DNA of 59,089 bases. Origin: CAZTDU01 sp050248795. GTDB lineage: Bacteria; Pseudomonadota; Gammaproteobacteria; Burkholderiales; SG8-39. The translations under genes and the position numbers were made by a program. Location: positions 1-59,089 of the forward strand of contig JBFWRS010000025.1 of assembly GCA_050248795.1 (NCBI GenBank), given 5' to 3'. Positions 46,914 to 54,913 of the stretch are shown here, piece after piece (within the stretch, counting starts at the first letter, position 1; each line of letters starts with the position of its first letter). The notes below the pieces were generated by a model, which saw nothing but the letters and a program-made list of their open reading frames with translations, had not been told where the DNA came from and did not search any database.

Positions 46914-47816
46914 ATGAACGCCGTCCTGCAGCACGTCATCGAAGACCCGTTTGCGCTCGACCAGCCGCAGGCCTATCGGCGCTGGCGCGACGAAAAGCTC
47001 GCGCGCTATCCGCGCCGCGCCGAGGACCTCATCGTCCAGGTGCGCGACCCGCGGCGCCTGAGCGACGGCGAGGCCGCCGGGCTGCGGCGCATCTGCGCGC
47101 GGGCGAACATGGCGGTGTACTCAAGCGCGCTCGGCGAGCTGCCGGACAAGGACATCGCGCGCCGCCTGGGTGAACGCCTGGGCCTCGCGCGCCTGCACAC
47201 CAATCCGCTGGCTGACGAGGATGGCATCAGTTCGCTCGCGGTGTCGGCGGAGAAGTCCGGCCGCGGCTACATCCCGTATTCGAACCGGCGCTTGCTGTGG
47301 CACACCGACGGCTACTACAACCCGCCGCGCGAGCGCATCCGCGCCTTCACGCTGCATTGCGTGCGGCCGGCGGCGGAGGGCGGCGAGAACCGCCTGCTCG
47401 ACCCGGACATTGCTTACATCCTCCTGCGCGATGCCGATCCGCGCTTCGTGGCGGCGCTGTCTGCGCCGGACGCGATGACGGTGCCGGCCAACGACGAGGA
47501 CCCGGCGGCGCAGCGCGCGGCGCAGCCGGGCCCGGTGTTCTCGGCGGACGACGGCGCGCTGCACATGCGCTACACCGCGCGCATCCGCAGCATCGTCTGG
47601 CGCGCCGATGCGGCGACGCAGGAAGCGGTCGAGCGCCTGCGCGCGATCCTCGATTCCGATTCGCCTTACGTGTTCAAGTTGCGGCTTGCGGCCGGGCAAG
47701 GCCTGGTCTGCAACAACGTGCTGCACGACCGCAGCGCCTTCACTGACGCCCCAGCGCCCGGGCAGGCGCGGCTGGTGTATCGCGCCCGCTACCTCGACCG
47801 GGTCGCGCGGCCATGA
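46914..47816 (+). CDS. TauD/TfdA-family Fe(II)/2-oxoglutarate dioxygenase
   Basis: The 300-residue protein has the iron triad: H130-x-D132 (LLWHTDGYY) and a distal H271 (NNVLHDRSAF), with a 2-oxoglutarate-binding arginine in QARLVYRARY. TauD relatives hydroxylate sulfonates such as taurine, releasing sulfite. No sulfonate transporter adjoins it. It heads a plus-strand operon divergent from dsrA, so a sulfur-related substrate is plausible but unproven. Confidence 0.85.
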   Translation: MNAVLQHVIEDPFALDQPQAYRRWRDEKLARYPRRAEDLIVQVRDPRRLSDGEAAGLRRICARANMAVYSSALGELPDKDIARRLGERLGLARLHTNPLADEDGISSLAVSAEKSGRGYIPYSNRRLLWHTDGYYNPPRERIRAFTLHCVRPAAEGGENRLLDPDIAYILLRDADPRFVAALSAPDAMTVPANDEDPAAQRAAQPGPVFSADDGALHMRYTARIRSIVWRADAATQEAVERLRAILDSDSPYVFKLRLAAGQGLVCNNVLHDRSAFTDAPAPGQARLVYRARYLDRVARP

Positions 47817-48535
47817 AATACATCCCGCTCAAGTACATCAAGGAAGATCCGGGCGTCGGCGCCGCGGACGACAGCACCGACGCGGCCGAGGAAACCGGGA
47901 AACTCAAGCGCCTGGTGGCGCAGGTGCGCGAGGAGCTGGACGCGCTGTCGCCGGGCGCCGCGCCGCTGCGCCGCGCGGACCTGCTGCTGCAGCTTGGCCG
48001 TGCGCTGGTGCGGCTGGAGCAGGGCGCGGACGCCTGGGCGGCGGCGCGCGAGGCCTTCGACCTGTACATGGCCGAGCAGGCGCGCGAGGGCGCGGCGCAG
48101 GCCTGCGACATCCTGTTCCTCGCCGACCAGCCGCAGTCGCTGGCCGCGCTGGGGCAGGGCATCTGGCTGGCGGTGACCTACCCGGTGGACCCGGAACTGA
48201 GCGTCGCGCTGCTGCAGCACGTGGTGGATGAAACGCCGCCGGATTCGGACGGCGCCGCGGTGGCGGCGATCACCGCGTACTACCTCGTCGACCTGCGCGC
48301 GCGCGACCCGCAGCGCGAGCACCTGCTGCTGTACACCAACCAGGTGCTGGCGACGGTGGCGCGCCGGCACAGCGGCGCGGACGGGCAGGAAGCGTTCAAC
48401 AAGTGGATCGAGGACATGGAGCTGAACGACCCGGCCCTGTTCCTGCCGCGGCTGCGCAACGTGGTGGACGTGCTGGTGCAGGACGAGTGGTGGTTCGACC
48501 GCGACGCGCTGCAGGCGGCGCTGCCCGCGGACTGA
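47813..48535 (+). CDS. Hypothetical TPR-like helical protein
   Basis: The 240-residue protein begins at an ATGA overlap with the dioxygenase gene. It is mostly alpha-helical and alanine/leucine-rich with tetratricopeptide-like spacing (about residues 30-180), acidic, and has no signal peptide. I recognise no catalytic motif. Five bases separate it from the Cas6-like gene, so all three should be co-expressed. Confidence 0.78.
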   Translation: MKYIPLKYIKEDPGVGAADDSTDAAEETGKLKRLVAQVREELDALSPGAAPLRRADLLLQLGRALVRLEQGADAWAAAREAFDLYMAEQAREGAAQACDILFLADQPQSLAALGQGIWLAVTYPVDPELSVALLQHVVDETPPDSDGAAVAAITAYYLVDLRARDPQREHLLLYTNQVLATVARRHSGADGQEAFNKWIEDMELNDPALFLPRLRNVVDVLVQDEWWFDRDALQAALPAD

Positions 48536-48540
48536 GCGCC

Positions 48541-49212
48541 ATGGCTGCGGCCGAAGACAGCGCGGTCGTGGATGCCGCGTTCGCGATCGACTGCCGCAGC
48601 CTGCCGGTGGACCACGCGCATGCGCTGCGCGAGGCAGTAGAGGCGGCGCTGCCCTGGTTCGCCGCCGAGCCGCTCGCCGGCCTGCACAGCGTGCACGGCG
48701 CGGCTTCCGGCGCCGGCTGGCAGCGGCCGGAGGGCGAGGATGCGCTGCTGCAGCTGTCGCACCGCACCCGGCTGGTGCTGCGCATCCCGGAACACCGCCT
48801 GCAGGACGCGGCGGCGCTCAGCGGACAGACGCTCGACGTCGCCGGCTTTCCCTTGCGCGTCGGCCGGCTCGCGCCGCGGCCGCTGGCGCGCATCGCGTCG
48901 CTGTTTTCGCGCGGCGTGCTGTTCGACGAGGCCGAGGACGAAACCGCGTTCCTTGCCGCCGCCGCCGCTGCGATGCGCGCGCTGGGGGTGGACGCCTCGA
49001 CCGTGCTGTGCGGACGGGACACGATGCTCGCCACGCCGCAGCGCAGCTACCGGGTGCGCAGCCTGATGGTGAAGGTGGCGACGCCGGCGCAGTCGCTGGC
49101 GCTGCAGCGCCATGGCCTGGGCGAGGCGCGCAAGCTGGGCTGCGGCCTCTTCATCCCGCACAAGGACGTAGCCGACCTGCGCGGCGCGTCGCGCGCAGGC
49201 TGGGAGGACTAG
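48541..49212 (+). CDS. Orphan Cas6/Cmx6-like RAMP protein
   Basis: The 223-residue protein resembles the Cas6/Cmx6 family of MYXAN-type CRISPR systems. Its C-terminal glycine-rich segment (LGEARKLGCGLFIPHKD) is the clearest match, with paired ferredoxin-like halves. Cas6 proteins cleave or bind repeat-derived RNA hairpins. No other cas gene or repeat array occurs in the window, so a CRISPR role is unlikely. The assignment rests on motif recall only. Confidence 0.65.
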   Translation: MAAAEDSAVVDAAFAIDCRSLPVDHAHALREAVEAALPWFAAEPLAGLHSVHGAASGAGWQRPEGEDALLQLSHRTRLVLRIPEHRLQDAAALSGQTLDVAGFPLRVGRLAPRPLARIASLFSRGVLFDEAEDETAFLAAAAAAMRALGVDASTVLCGRDTMLATPQRSYRVRSLMVKVATPAQSLALQRHGLGEARKLGCGLFIPHKDVADLRGASRAGWED

Positions 49213-49604
49213 GCTTGCTCCTCGGGTTCGCCCTGCCACAGCATGTCGTAGCCGAGTTCCTTGGTCTCGCTGCACATTTTCGCCAGCGCCTCGAACTTGT
49301 TGCTGAAGGTGGCGTCGGCGTGCGAGCGCTCGTGCTCTTCGAACGAGCGCCAGTAGGTGACGATGACGTAGTGCTCGTCGGCGTCGCGCGTGGCGTTGAG
49401 CGAACCTTCCGCCGACACGAAGCCGGAGAACCTGAACACCTGCCCGGCGATGAAGCCGCCCTTGTCGCCGCCGTAGGTATTCTTGACGACGTTGCACATT
49501 TCGCCGACCGCCAGCTCGACGTCCTCGAACTTGACGCCGGGCTTGAGTTTGACGGTATTGAACAGCATCTTGGCGCCGAAGGGCAGCGTGATCGGATTGA
49601 ACAT
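49209..49604 (-). CDS. Small ABM-fold protein resembling half of sulfur oxygenase reductase
   Basis: The 131-residue protein fits a dimeric alpha/beta-barrel (ABM) domain. Its second half reads YWRSFEEHERSH, giving H91-x3-H95, then C111 in KMCSE and E126 in WQGEPEE. An earlier cysteine, C37, sits in a GEMCNVV segment. In sulfur oxygenase reductase (SOR) as I recall it, C31, H86-x3-H90, C101 and E114 occupy the same order and are persulfide and iron ligands. SOR is about 310 residues, so this would equal one half. It is divergent from the cysteine-free DsrC-like gene. Confidence 0.7.
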   Translation of the reverse strand: MFNPITLPFGAKMLFNTVKLKPGVKFEDVELAVGEMCNVVKNTYGGDKGGFIAGQVFRFSGFVSAEGSLNATRDADEHYVIVTYWRSFEEHERSHADATFSNKFEALAKMCSETKELGYDMLWQGEPEEQA

Positions 49605-49661
49605 GGGAAGTCTCCTTTAAACGCTTAGAACCGGATTCCTGTTACGAGTTCAGAGGACATC

Positions 49662-50003
49662 ATGAGCTACGAAGTTAACGGCAAAACGCTGCAAACCACC
49701 GAGACCGGCTATCTGGTTTCGCAGGACGACTGGGACAGGGACGTCGGCGAGGCGATCGCCGCGGCCGAGGGCCTCACCCTGACGCAGGACCACTGGGACG
49801 TGATCGACTACCTGCGCGAGGCGTACTTCGAGCGCAACGGCGAGCAGCCCAATAACCGCACCATGCTCAAGGCGATGCAGGAGAAGTGGCCCGACCGCAA
49901 GGTGGACAACAAGACCCTGTTCGACCTCTTCCCCGGCAACCCGTCCAAGCAGGCGGGGAAGATCGCGGGGTTGCCGGAGAGTATGCGGAAGGGTGGGTAC
50001 TGA
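49662..50003 (+). CDS. Cysteine-free DsrC-family protein (RspA-like)
   Basis: The 113-residue protein aligns with DsrC (TGYLVSQDDWDRDVGE, LTQDHWDVIDYLREAY, LFPGNPSKQAGKIAGLP) but contains no cysteine at all: the two active cysteines are replaced in QAGK and in the tail RKGGY. It cannot carry persulfide. Cysteine-less relatives are called regulatory sulfur-related proteins. It is divergent from the SOR-like gene with 57 bases between. An AGAGGACA ribosome site precedes the ATG. Confidence 0.88.
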   Translation: MSYEVNGKTLQTTETGYLVSQDDWDRDVGEAIAAAEGLTLTQDHWDVIDYLREAYFERNGEQPNNRTMLKAMQEKWPDRKVDNKTLFDLFPGNPSKQAGKIAGLPESMRKGGY

Positions 50004-50031
50004 CTGCCGGACATGCATGCAGCCGGCGGGG

Positions 50032-50059
50032 CTTAAGAAAGTCTTAAGGTTTCCTTAAG
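50032..50059. promoter_or_regulatory. Triple CTTAAG box at 11-bp spacing
   Basis: CTTAAG occurs at 50032, 50043 and 50054, each separated by five bases. This equals a PmrA/QseB-type (OmpR-family) box with a third half-site. It lies about 75-105 bases before the hemerythrin-gene start. One helical turn per repeat suggests cooperative binding of a response regulator. Confidence 0.7.
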
Positions 50060-50135
50060 CAGCATTTAGCGACGCGCTGCGCGCGGCGCAGCTATCGTGC
50101 GCTCCTCGAATTCAATTCAACGGGAGCACACGAAA

Positions 50136-50843
50136 ATGAAGCAAGCCGTCGTCCAACTCGACGAGCGCCGCGAACGCGCTCAGGCCGCCGCCGAAGGCCG
50201 GCGCGTCGACATGTACACCCTGGTGCACAAGGGCATCCGCGCCTTCATGGGCGCAACGCTGGACGCCGTGGGCCGCCTGGACGCGTACGACCCGGACGAG
50301 GTGGCGCGCACCGTCGCCGAAGTCCGCAGCCTGTGCAAGTTCCAGCGCGCGCACCTGCATCACGAGAACCAGTTCGTGCATCCGGCGCTCGAAGCGCGAC
50401 TGCCGGGCAGCGCGCGCCGCACCGCGGGCGACCACGTCGAGCACGAGCTCGTCCTCGAGCGCCTGGAGGCGCTGGCGCTCGGCGTCGAGAACGCGGGCGA
50501 TGCAGCGCGCCCGGGCGCCGCGCTTGCGCTGTATCGCGAGCTCGCGCTGTTCACCGCCGAGAACCTCGCGCACATGCACGAGGAGGAGACTCGGAACAAT
50601 GCCGCGCTGTGGTCGGCCTACGCCGACGACGAGCTGCAGCGGATTCACGAGGCGATGCTCGCCAGCATCAAGCCGGAGATCTTCTCGCTCGGCCTGCGCT
50701 GGATGGCACCGGCAATGACGCCCGCGGAACGCGCGGCCTTCCTCGGGCACCTGCCCGCCGCAGCGCTGCAGGATGTTCGCCCGCTGCTCTCCGAGCGCGA
50801 CTGGGTGAAGCTCACCGCCGCTCTCGGCCCGGTGTATCCATAG
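50136..50843 (+). CDS. Hemerythrin-like cation-binding protein
   Basis: The 235-residue helical protein has histidine and acidic motifs typical of hemerythrin domains (H in LVHKGIRAFM, HLHHENQFVHP, DHVEHEL, HMHEEE). These bind a di-iron site that senses or stores O2, or repairs Fe-S clusters. A CGGGAG ribosome site precedes the ATG. It lies downstream of the triple CTTAAG box, so it is probably under a two-component regulator not encoded here. Confidence 0.85.
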   Translation: MKQAVVQLDERRERAQAAAEGRRVDMYTLVHKGIRAFMGATLDAVGRLDAYDPDEVARTVAEVRSLCKFQRAHLHHENQFVHPALEARLPGSARRTAGDHVEHELVLERLEALALGVENAGDAARPGAALALYRELALFTAENLAHMHEEETRNNAALWSAYADDELQRIHEAMLASIKPEIFSLGLRWMAPAMTPAERAAFLGHLPAAALQDVRPLLSERDWVKLTAALGPVYP

Positions 50844-50883
50844 CGAGGACCGGGACGATCCTGCGCGCTGCGCGCGTGCGCGG

Positions 50884-52233
50884 CTAGCGCGGCATTTCCA
50901 CCAGCTGCACCGGCCGGTTCACGCGCAGGCGGAACCGGCCCCTGCCGCTTTTCTCCAGCCGCAGCGCGTCCGAGCGCTCGGCGAGCCGCTTGTGCAGCAG
51001 CACGAGCCGCGCCTCGAGGTTGTCCGACAGGTCTGGCAGCCGGATCGAGGCGTCCAGGCGCAGCTCGCGATTGGTGAACTCGGTGCGCCCCTCGCGCAGG
51101 TAGTCGGCGAGGAGCTTCCTCAGGATCGCGCCCGCCACGCCCTTGATCAGGTAGTCCTCGCCGAGGAACACGCTGTCGTCGGCGGCGTAGTGCTTCACGA
51201 TGACCGGCGCGCCGACTGCCGGCGCGGGCTTGCCTGCGGGCGCTGCCGCCGGCTCCGCCGCGGCTTCGCCCTCGTGCAGCGCGCGCAGCGCCATGCCGAG
51301 CTGCGCGGCGATCGCCACCAGCGCGTCCTCGTCGTCGTAGCTGAAACGCAGGTCCTGCGGGCTCTCGACGTAGAGCGCGCCGAGGAGCTCGCCGCCGGCG
51401 ACGATCGGCGCGGCGAGCTGGCTGCGCGAGTCGGCGAGGCCGGGCAGCGGAATGGCGGTCTCGAGCCGCGCGCCGAGCCCCGCCAGCTCAGCGCTTTCGC
51501 GCATCGCGCGGCCGTAGGAGTACTCCGCGCTCATGTGCGAGATGCGAATCGGCGTTCGCTGCTCCGCGGCGACGCCGATCACGCCGCAGCCGAGCGCGAT
51601 CTCCGAGCCCACGCCCGACTGCGGATAGCCGCGGCTCGCCACCGTGTAGAGGCGCCTGCCGGGCGCATCCAGCATCAGCACCATGGAATGCGTGATCTCG
51701 AGGTGCTCCGCGAGCGCCGCGAGCAGCTCCTCGAGCAGCGCATCGAGCTCGTTACAGCGCGTGAACGTCTGCGCGCAGGCGCGCAGCGACGCGAGCAGGT
51801 TCCGGCGCGGCGTCGTCGCGGGCAGCACCTTGCCGGGCACCTGCCGGATATCGTGCACGCGATAGACGTCCGCCCCGCGCAGCTTGAACACGCCGACCAT
51901 GCCGGTGTGCGAGGCAATGCCGGCGAGCTTCGCCTTCATGCTCTCGAACAGCGGGCCCTCGGTCTCGGTGCGCAGGTACTCGATCTCCAGGCGGAAGCGC
52001 GCCGCCGTTTGCGGGTGGACCACCAGCAGCGCGGCGCGCGCGTTGGCCAGCACGTTCTCGCGCGTCTTGTTGAAGAACTGGAAGGTGAGCGCGACGTGCG
52101 TGCCGTCCACGTAGTTCACCTGGGACACATAGCTCACGTTGGGCGTGCCGTCCGCCGCGCAGGTGGCGATCATCGACGGCAGCGCGCCCTCCAGGCATTC
52201 GCGGATGGCGTCGACGCTGATGCGTGCGGTCAC
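50884..52233 (-). CDS. PNPOx-GAF-winged-helix regulator
   Basis: The 449-residue protein has an N-terminal FMN-binding split-barrel domain (about 1-140; PSMIATCAADGTPNVSYVSQ split motif), a GAF domain (about 165-335) and a C-terminal region (about 380-449) resembling a winged-helix DNA-binding fold (LSDNLEARLVLLHKRLAE). It starts with GTG overlapping the upstream stop (GTGA). It may couple flavin or haem state to transcription. Confidence 0.78.
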   Translation of the reverse strand: MTARISVDAIRECLEGALPSMIATCAADGTPNVSYVSQVNYVDGTHVALTFQFFNKTRENVLANARAALLVVHPQTAARFRLEIEYLRTETEGPLFESMKAKLAGIASHTGMVGVFKLRGADVYRVHDIRQVPGKVLPATTPRRNLLASLRACAQTFTRCNELDALLEELLAALAEHLEITHSMVLMLDAPGRRLYTVASRGYPQSGVGSEIALGCGVIGVAAEQRTPIRISHMSAEYSYGRAMRESAELAGLGARLETAIPLPGLADSRSQLAAPIVAGGELLGALYVESPQDLRFSYDDEDALVAIAAQLGMALRALHEGEAAAEPAAAPAGKPAPAVGAPVIVKHYAADDSVFLGEDYLIKGVAGAILRKLLADYLREGRTEFTNRELRLDASIRLPDLSDNLEARLVLLHKRLAERSDALRLEKSGRGRFRLRVNRPVQLVEMPR

Positions 52234-52703
52234 GGCGAGAGCGGCGCCCCGGCGCGCGGGCCGGGCGTCTGCTGGAACGCGGCGCACGGCGTGAACGAGA
52301 CCGCCACGAGGCCCGCGGGATCGCACCAGTCGAACGCGCGTACCGCTGTTTCGTCGTAGCCGAGTGCCGCAAGTTCGGCGGCGAAGCCCTCCAGCCAGCG
52401 CGACGCAAGCTCGGCATCGCCGCCGGCCAGGGGTTCGATCGCCGCGTCGACGCCTTTGAGCTGAATGGTGCGATGCGTGCTCGGCTGGCTGAACACCACG
52501 GCGATGGCGCGCGACTGGCGCAGCGCGTCGATGAGCGCCGGATACTGGTCTCCGGGCAGCAGCACGGTGACGCGACTGCAGTCGGGGGTGACGCGGCAGC
52601 CGTGCACTCGCCCCAGCTCGGGCCGGTTTCCGGCGGCACACGAGGCCGCGGTCATCGAAATCCCCGGCGCCAGGATGAATCTGGCGTGTTCGGCGTCGAG
52701 CAT
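52230..52703 (-). CDS. Small PNPOx-like protein
   Basis: The roughly 157-residue protein resembles pyridoxamine-phosphate-oxidase-like split-barrel proteins that bind flavin, F420 or haem (CSRVTVLLPGDQYPALIDAL, AIAVVFSQPSTHRTIQLKG each show the pattern). It is translationally coupled to the PNPOx-GAF protein. The start is uncertain: ATG 52703, ATG 52730 or a GTG between. Confidence 0.68.
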   Translation of the reverse strand: MLDAEHARFILAPGISMTAASCAAGNRPELGRVHGCRVTPDCSRVTVLLPGDQYPALIDALRQSRAIAVVFSQPSTHRTIQLKGVDAAIEPLAGGDAELASRWLEGFAAELAALGYDETAVRAFDWCDPAGLVAVSFTPCAAFQQTPGPRAGAPLSP

Positions 52704-53027
52704 CGGTGCGGCGCTCACGCACGAAATCATAGCAGCCGGCTTACGCGGCGCCGCGTTCTCCAGGCCGCGACAGGCCCGCTTCACCTGTCAAGCGTAGTGC
52801 TTGTGCTCCGCCCTTCGCCTCCCTGCACGCCGCACCACGCACCCGCGAATGGTGTAGTGCAGTGTGAGTTCAAGGCCACCGTATTTCAATCGCAGAGTGC
52901 TTGTACTCGTGTGCACTCTCAATATCGCTGGTGCGGTTCCGAAGGCGCGACGCGCGTTTGACGAAGCTGCTGGTCGAATATATAGTCAATCCGAAATAAG
53001 AATCACTACGTGCCACATCGTGGAACG
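52704..53027. other. Composition boundary, no gene
   Basis: This 324-base gap marks the change from high-GC DNA to lower-GC DNA with weaker third-position bias. Apart from the inverted repeat listed separately, and an AT-rich stretch (TATATAGTC) near 52980 that may hold the IclR promoter, I see nothing in it. Confidence 0.6.
52894..52919. promoter_or_regulatory. AGAGTGC-N12-GCACTCT inverted repeat, candidate IclR operator
   Basis: A seven-base inverted repeat with a 12-base spacer lies about 110 bases before the iclR-like gene. The half-site TGCACTCT recurs at 53833-53840, just upstream of the receptor gene. Shared half-sites before regulator and target fit IclR binding. Confidence 0.5.
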
Positions 53028-53783
53028 ATGAAATCACTCATAAAGGCGAAAGAGGTGCTCTCACTGATCGCATCAGAGCCAGGGATTGGGTTGCCGCAGA
53101 TCGCTAGGAAGCTGGGGATGCCGAAGAGCACTGCCTACCGGATCTTGCGGGCCTTGTCGTTAGCCGGTTTCGTCCTCGAGTTGGACGACAAGCACCGATA
53201 TGGACTGGGGCCACTGATCAACGACCTGACCAGCGGACACTCTCGGCGCGCGAAGCTCATTCGCGTTGCACGTCCGCTGATGATCCGGCTTCGCGATCAG
53301 TGCAACGAAACGGTTGCGTTACACCTTCTCCAAGGAGGCAGTTGGGTCGTCATCGATCAAGTAGAAAGCTCGCAGCAGATTCGACGCACGATCACGAATC
53401 TTGGAACGCCCCTCGCCTTGCACGCTGGCGCCCCTGGAAAGCTGTTTCTTGCATTGATGTCGGAGCGTGACCGCGAGGCCTATCTAGCGACAGAACCCCT
53501 GAAGCGATTCACGCCGAACACCTTGACCGATCGCGGCAAGTTGCATCGCGAGCTAGCAATGATTGTGCGTCGCGGTTATTCGAAGTCGGTCGAAGAAGTG
53601 GTTCAGGGAGTGAGCAGTCTCGCTATGCCTATCCGGTCGTCGGATGGAAGCGTAGTGGCTGCCATTGGCGTGTCTGGGCCGATCGCGCGATTTACGCCGA
53701 AGAAGGCCAGTTCAATCTTAAGTGCACTCACGCGCACAGTTGAAGAGGCGCGGCGAGCGCTCCTGGCAGAGGATCGCGGTTGA
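53028..53783 (+). CDS. IclR-family transcriptional regulator
   Basis: The 251-residue protein has an N-terminal winged helix (GLPQIARKLGMPKSTAYRILRAL) and a C-terminal IclR effector domain (PLALHAGAPGKLFLAL, GVSSLAMPIRSSDG). It probably controls the receptor, diiron and amidohydrolase genes that follow. I chose ATG 53028; a GTG six codons earlier is possible. Codon use differs from the dsr region. Confidence 0.9.
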   Translation: MKSLIKAKEVLSLIASEPGIGLPQIARKLGMPKSTAYRILRALSLAGFVLELDDKHRYGLGPLINDLTSGHSRRAKLIRVARPLMIRLRDQCNETVALHLLQGGSWVVIDQVESSQQIRRTITNLGTPLALHAGAPGKLFLALMSERDREAYLATEPLKRFTPNTLTDRGKLHRELAMIVRRGYSKSVEEVVQGVSSLAMPIRSSDGSVVAAIGVSGPIARFTPKKASSILSALTRTVEEARRALLAEDRG

Positions 53784-53864
53784 TCGGATGAGTACCCCTA
53801 AGGACTAAATCACCGTGCTACTCACACGTAACTGCACTCTCTTAGACAAGAAAGGATGTGCCTT

Positions 53865-54839
53865 ATGGGACGGTATCTAAGCAGAATCGCAATTCTTCTC
53901 GCATTTGTTGCCATCGGCCCCTCGGTCAATGCCCAGACCGATCAGTATCCAGAGAAGCCGATACGCATCGTTTCTCCGTTTCCTCCAGGAGGAGCAAACG
54001 ACATCATTGCTCGTATGTTGGCGACCCGGTTGAGTGCGAACTTCGGTCGCCCGGTCGTGGTAGAGAACAAACCCGGCGCAGCTGGAGGTATCGGCAGTGC
54101 GTTGGTTGCGAAAGCTGAAGCCGACGGGTACTCGCTTGTTATGGGAACTCTAGCGACGCACGGCATCAATCCGAGCATCTACAAATCCCTACAGTACGAT
54201 GTACTGAAGGATTTTGCGCCCGTAGCCATGGTCGCAAGCATTCCAATTGTGCTCACTGGAAATCCCGCAGTGCAGGCGCGAGACGTGAAGTCATTGCTAC
54301 AAGTCGCGCGGCAGAGTCCAGGGAAGCTCAACTTTGCCTCGTCCGGGGTCGGTTCGGTGAATCACTTGGCCGGCGAGCTGTTTAAGTCGATGGCTCGCGT
54401 GGAGATTGTTCACGTGCCCTATAAGGGTAGTGCTCCTGCGCTCGTCGATCTGCTTGGTGGGCAGGTGAGATTGATGTTTGACTTGCTGCCGTCTTCGCTG
54501 GCACACATTCAGAGCGGAAAGCTCAAAGCGTTTGCCGTGACGACTGCGACTCGTTCCACGTTGCTACCCAACGTACCTACCATGGTAGAAGCAGGTCTGA
54601 AAGGGTATGACGTGAGCTCGTGGTTTGGCGTGTTTGCCCCCAGTGGAACGCCAAAAGGAATCGTAGAAAAGTTGAACGCCGAGATCGTGCGGGTTCTTCG
54701 GACGAAATCCATGCGCGACCAGATGTTGACCCAAGGCGCGGAGCCGACGCCAACTAGCACCAAAGACTTCGGAGCGGTTGTTCGGCGGGATCTTGGCACA
54801 TGGGCCAAGGTCGTAAAGGACCTTGGCATCTCACAATAG
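53865..54839 (+). CDS. Bug-family TTT periplasmic substrate-binding protein
   Basis: The 324-residue protein has a signal peptide (cleavage after PSVNAQ) and the TctC/Bug signatures (PEKPIRIVSPFPPGGANDI, VENKPGAAGGIG). Bug proteins bind carboxylates. No TctA/TctB permease is nearby, the common orphan situation in Betaproteobacteria. An AGAAAGGA ribosome site favours ATG 53865 over 53856. Confidence 0.92.
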   Translation: MGRYLSRIAILLAFVAIGPSVNAQTDQYPEKPIRIVSPFPPGGANDIIARMLATRLSANFGRPVVVENKPGAAGGIGSALVAKAEADGYSLVMGTLATHGINPSIYKSLQYDVLKDFAPVAMVASIPIVLTGNPAVQARDVKSLLQVARQSPGKLNFASSGVGSVNHLAGELFKSMARVEIVHVPYKGSAPALVDLLGGQVRLMFDLLPSSLAHIQSGKLKAFAVTTATRSTLLPNVPTMVEAGLKGYDVSSWFGVFAPSGTPKGIVEKLNAEIVRVLRTKSMRDQMLTQGAEPTPTSTKDFGAVVRRDLGTWAKVVKDLGISQ

Positions 54840-54913
54840 TGAGTGTCGAAGTCTGCAAATCATGGGTGCGTTCGCTCTAAATTGTTCTTCAACCTGTCAA
54901 GAGAGACCTACCA

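Noticed and set aside
48541..50135. CRISPR array near the Cas6-like gene
   Set aside because: No direct repeats of 20-40 bases with spacers were found in any gap of this region.
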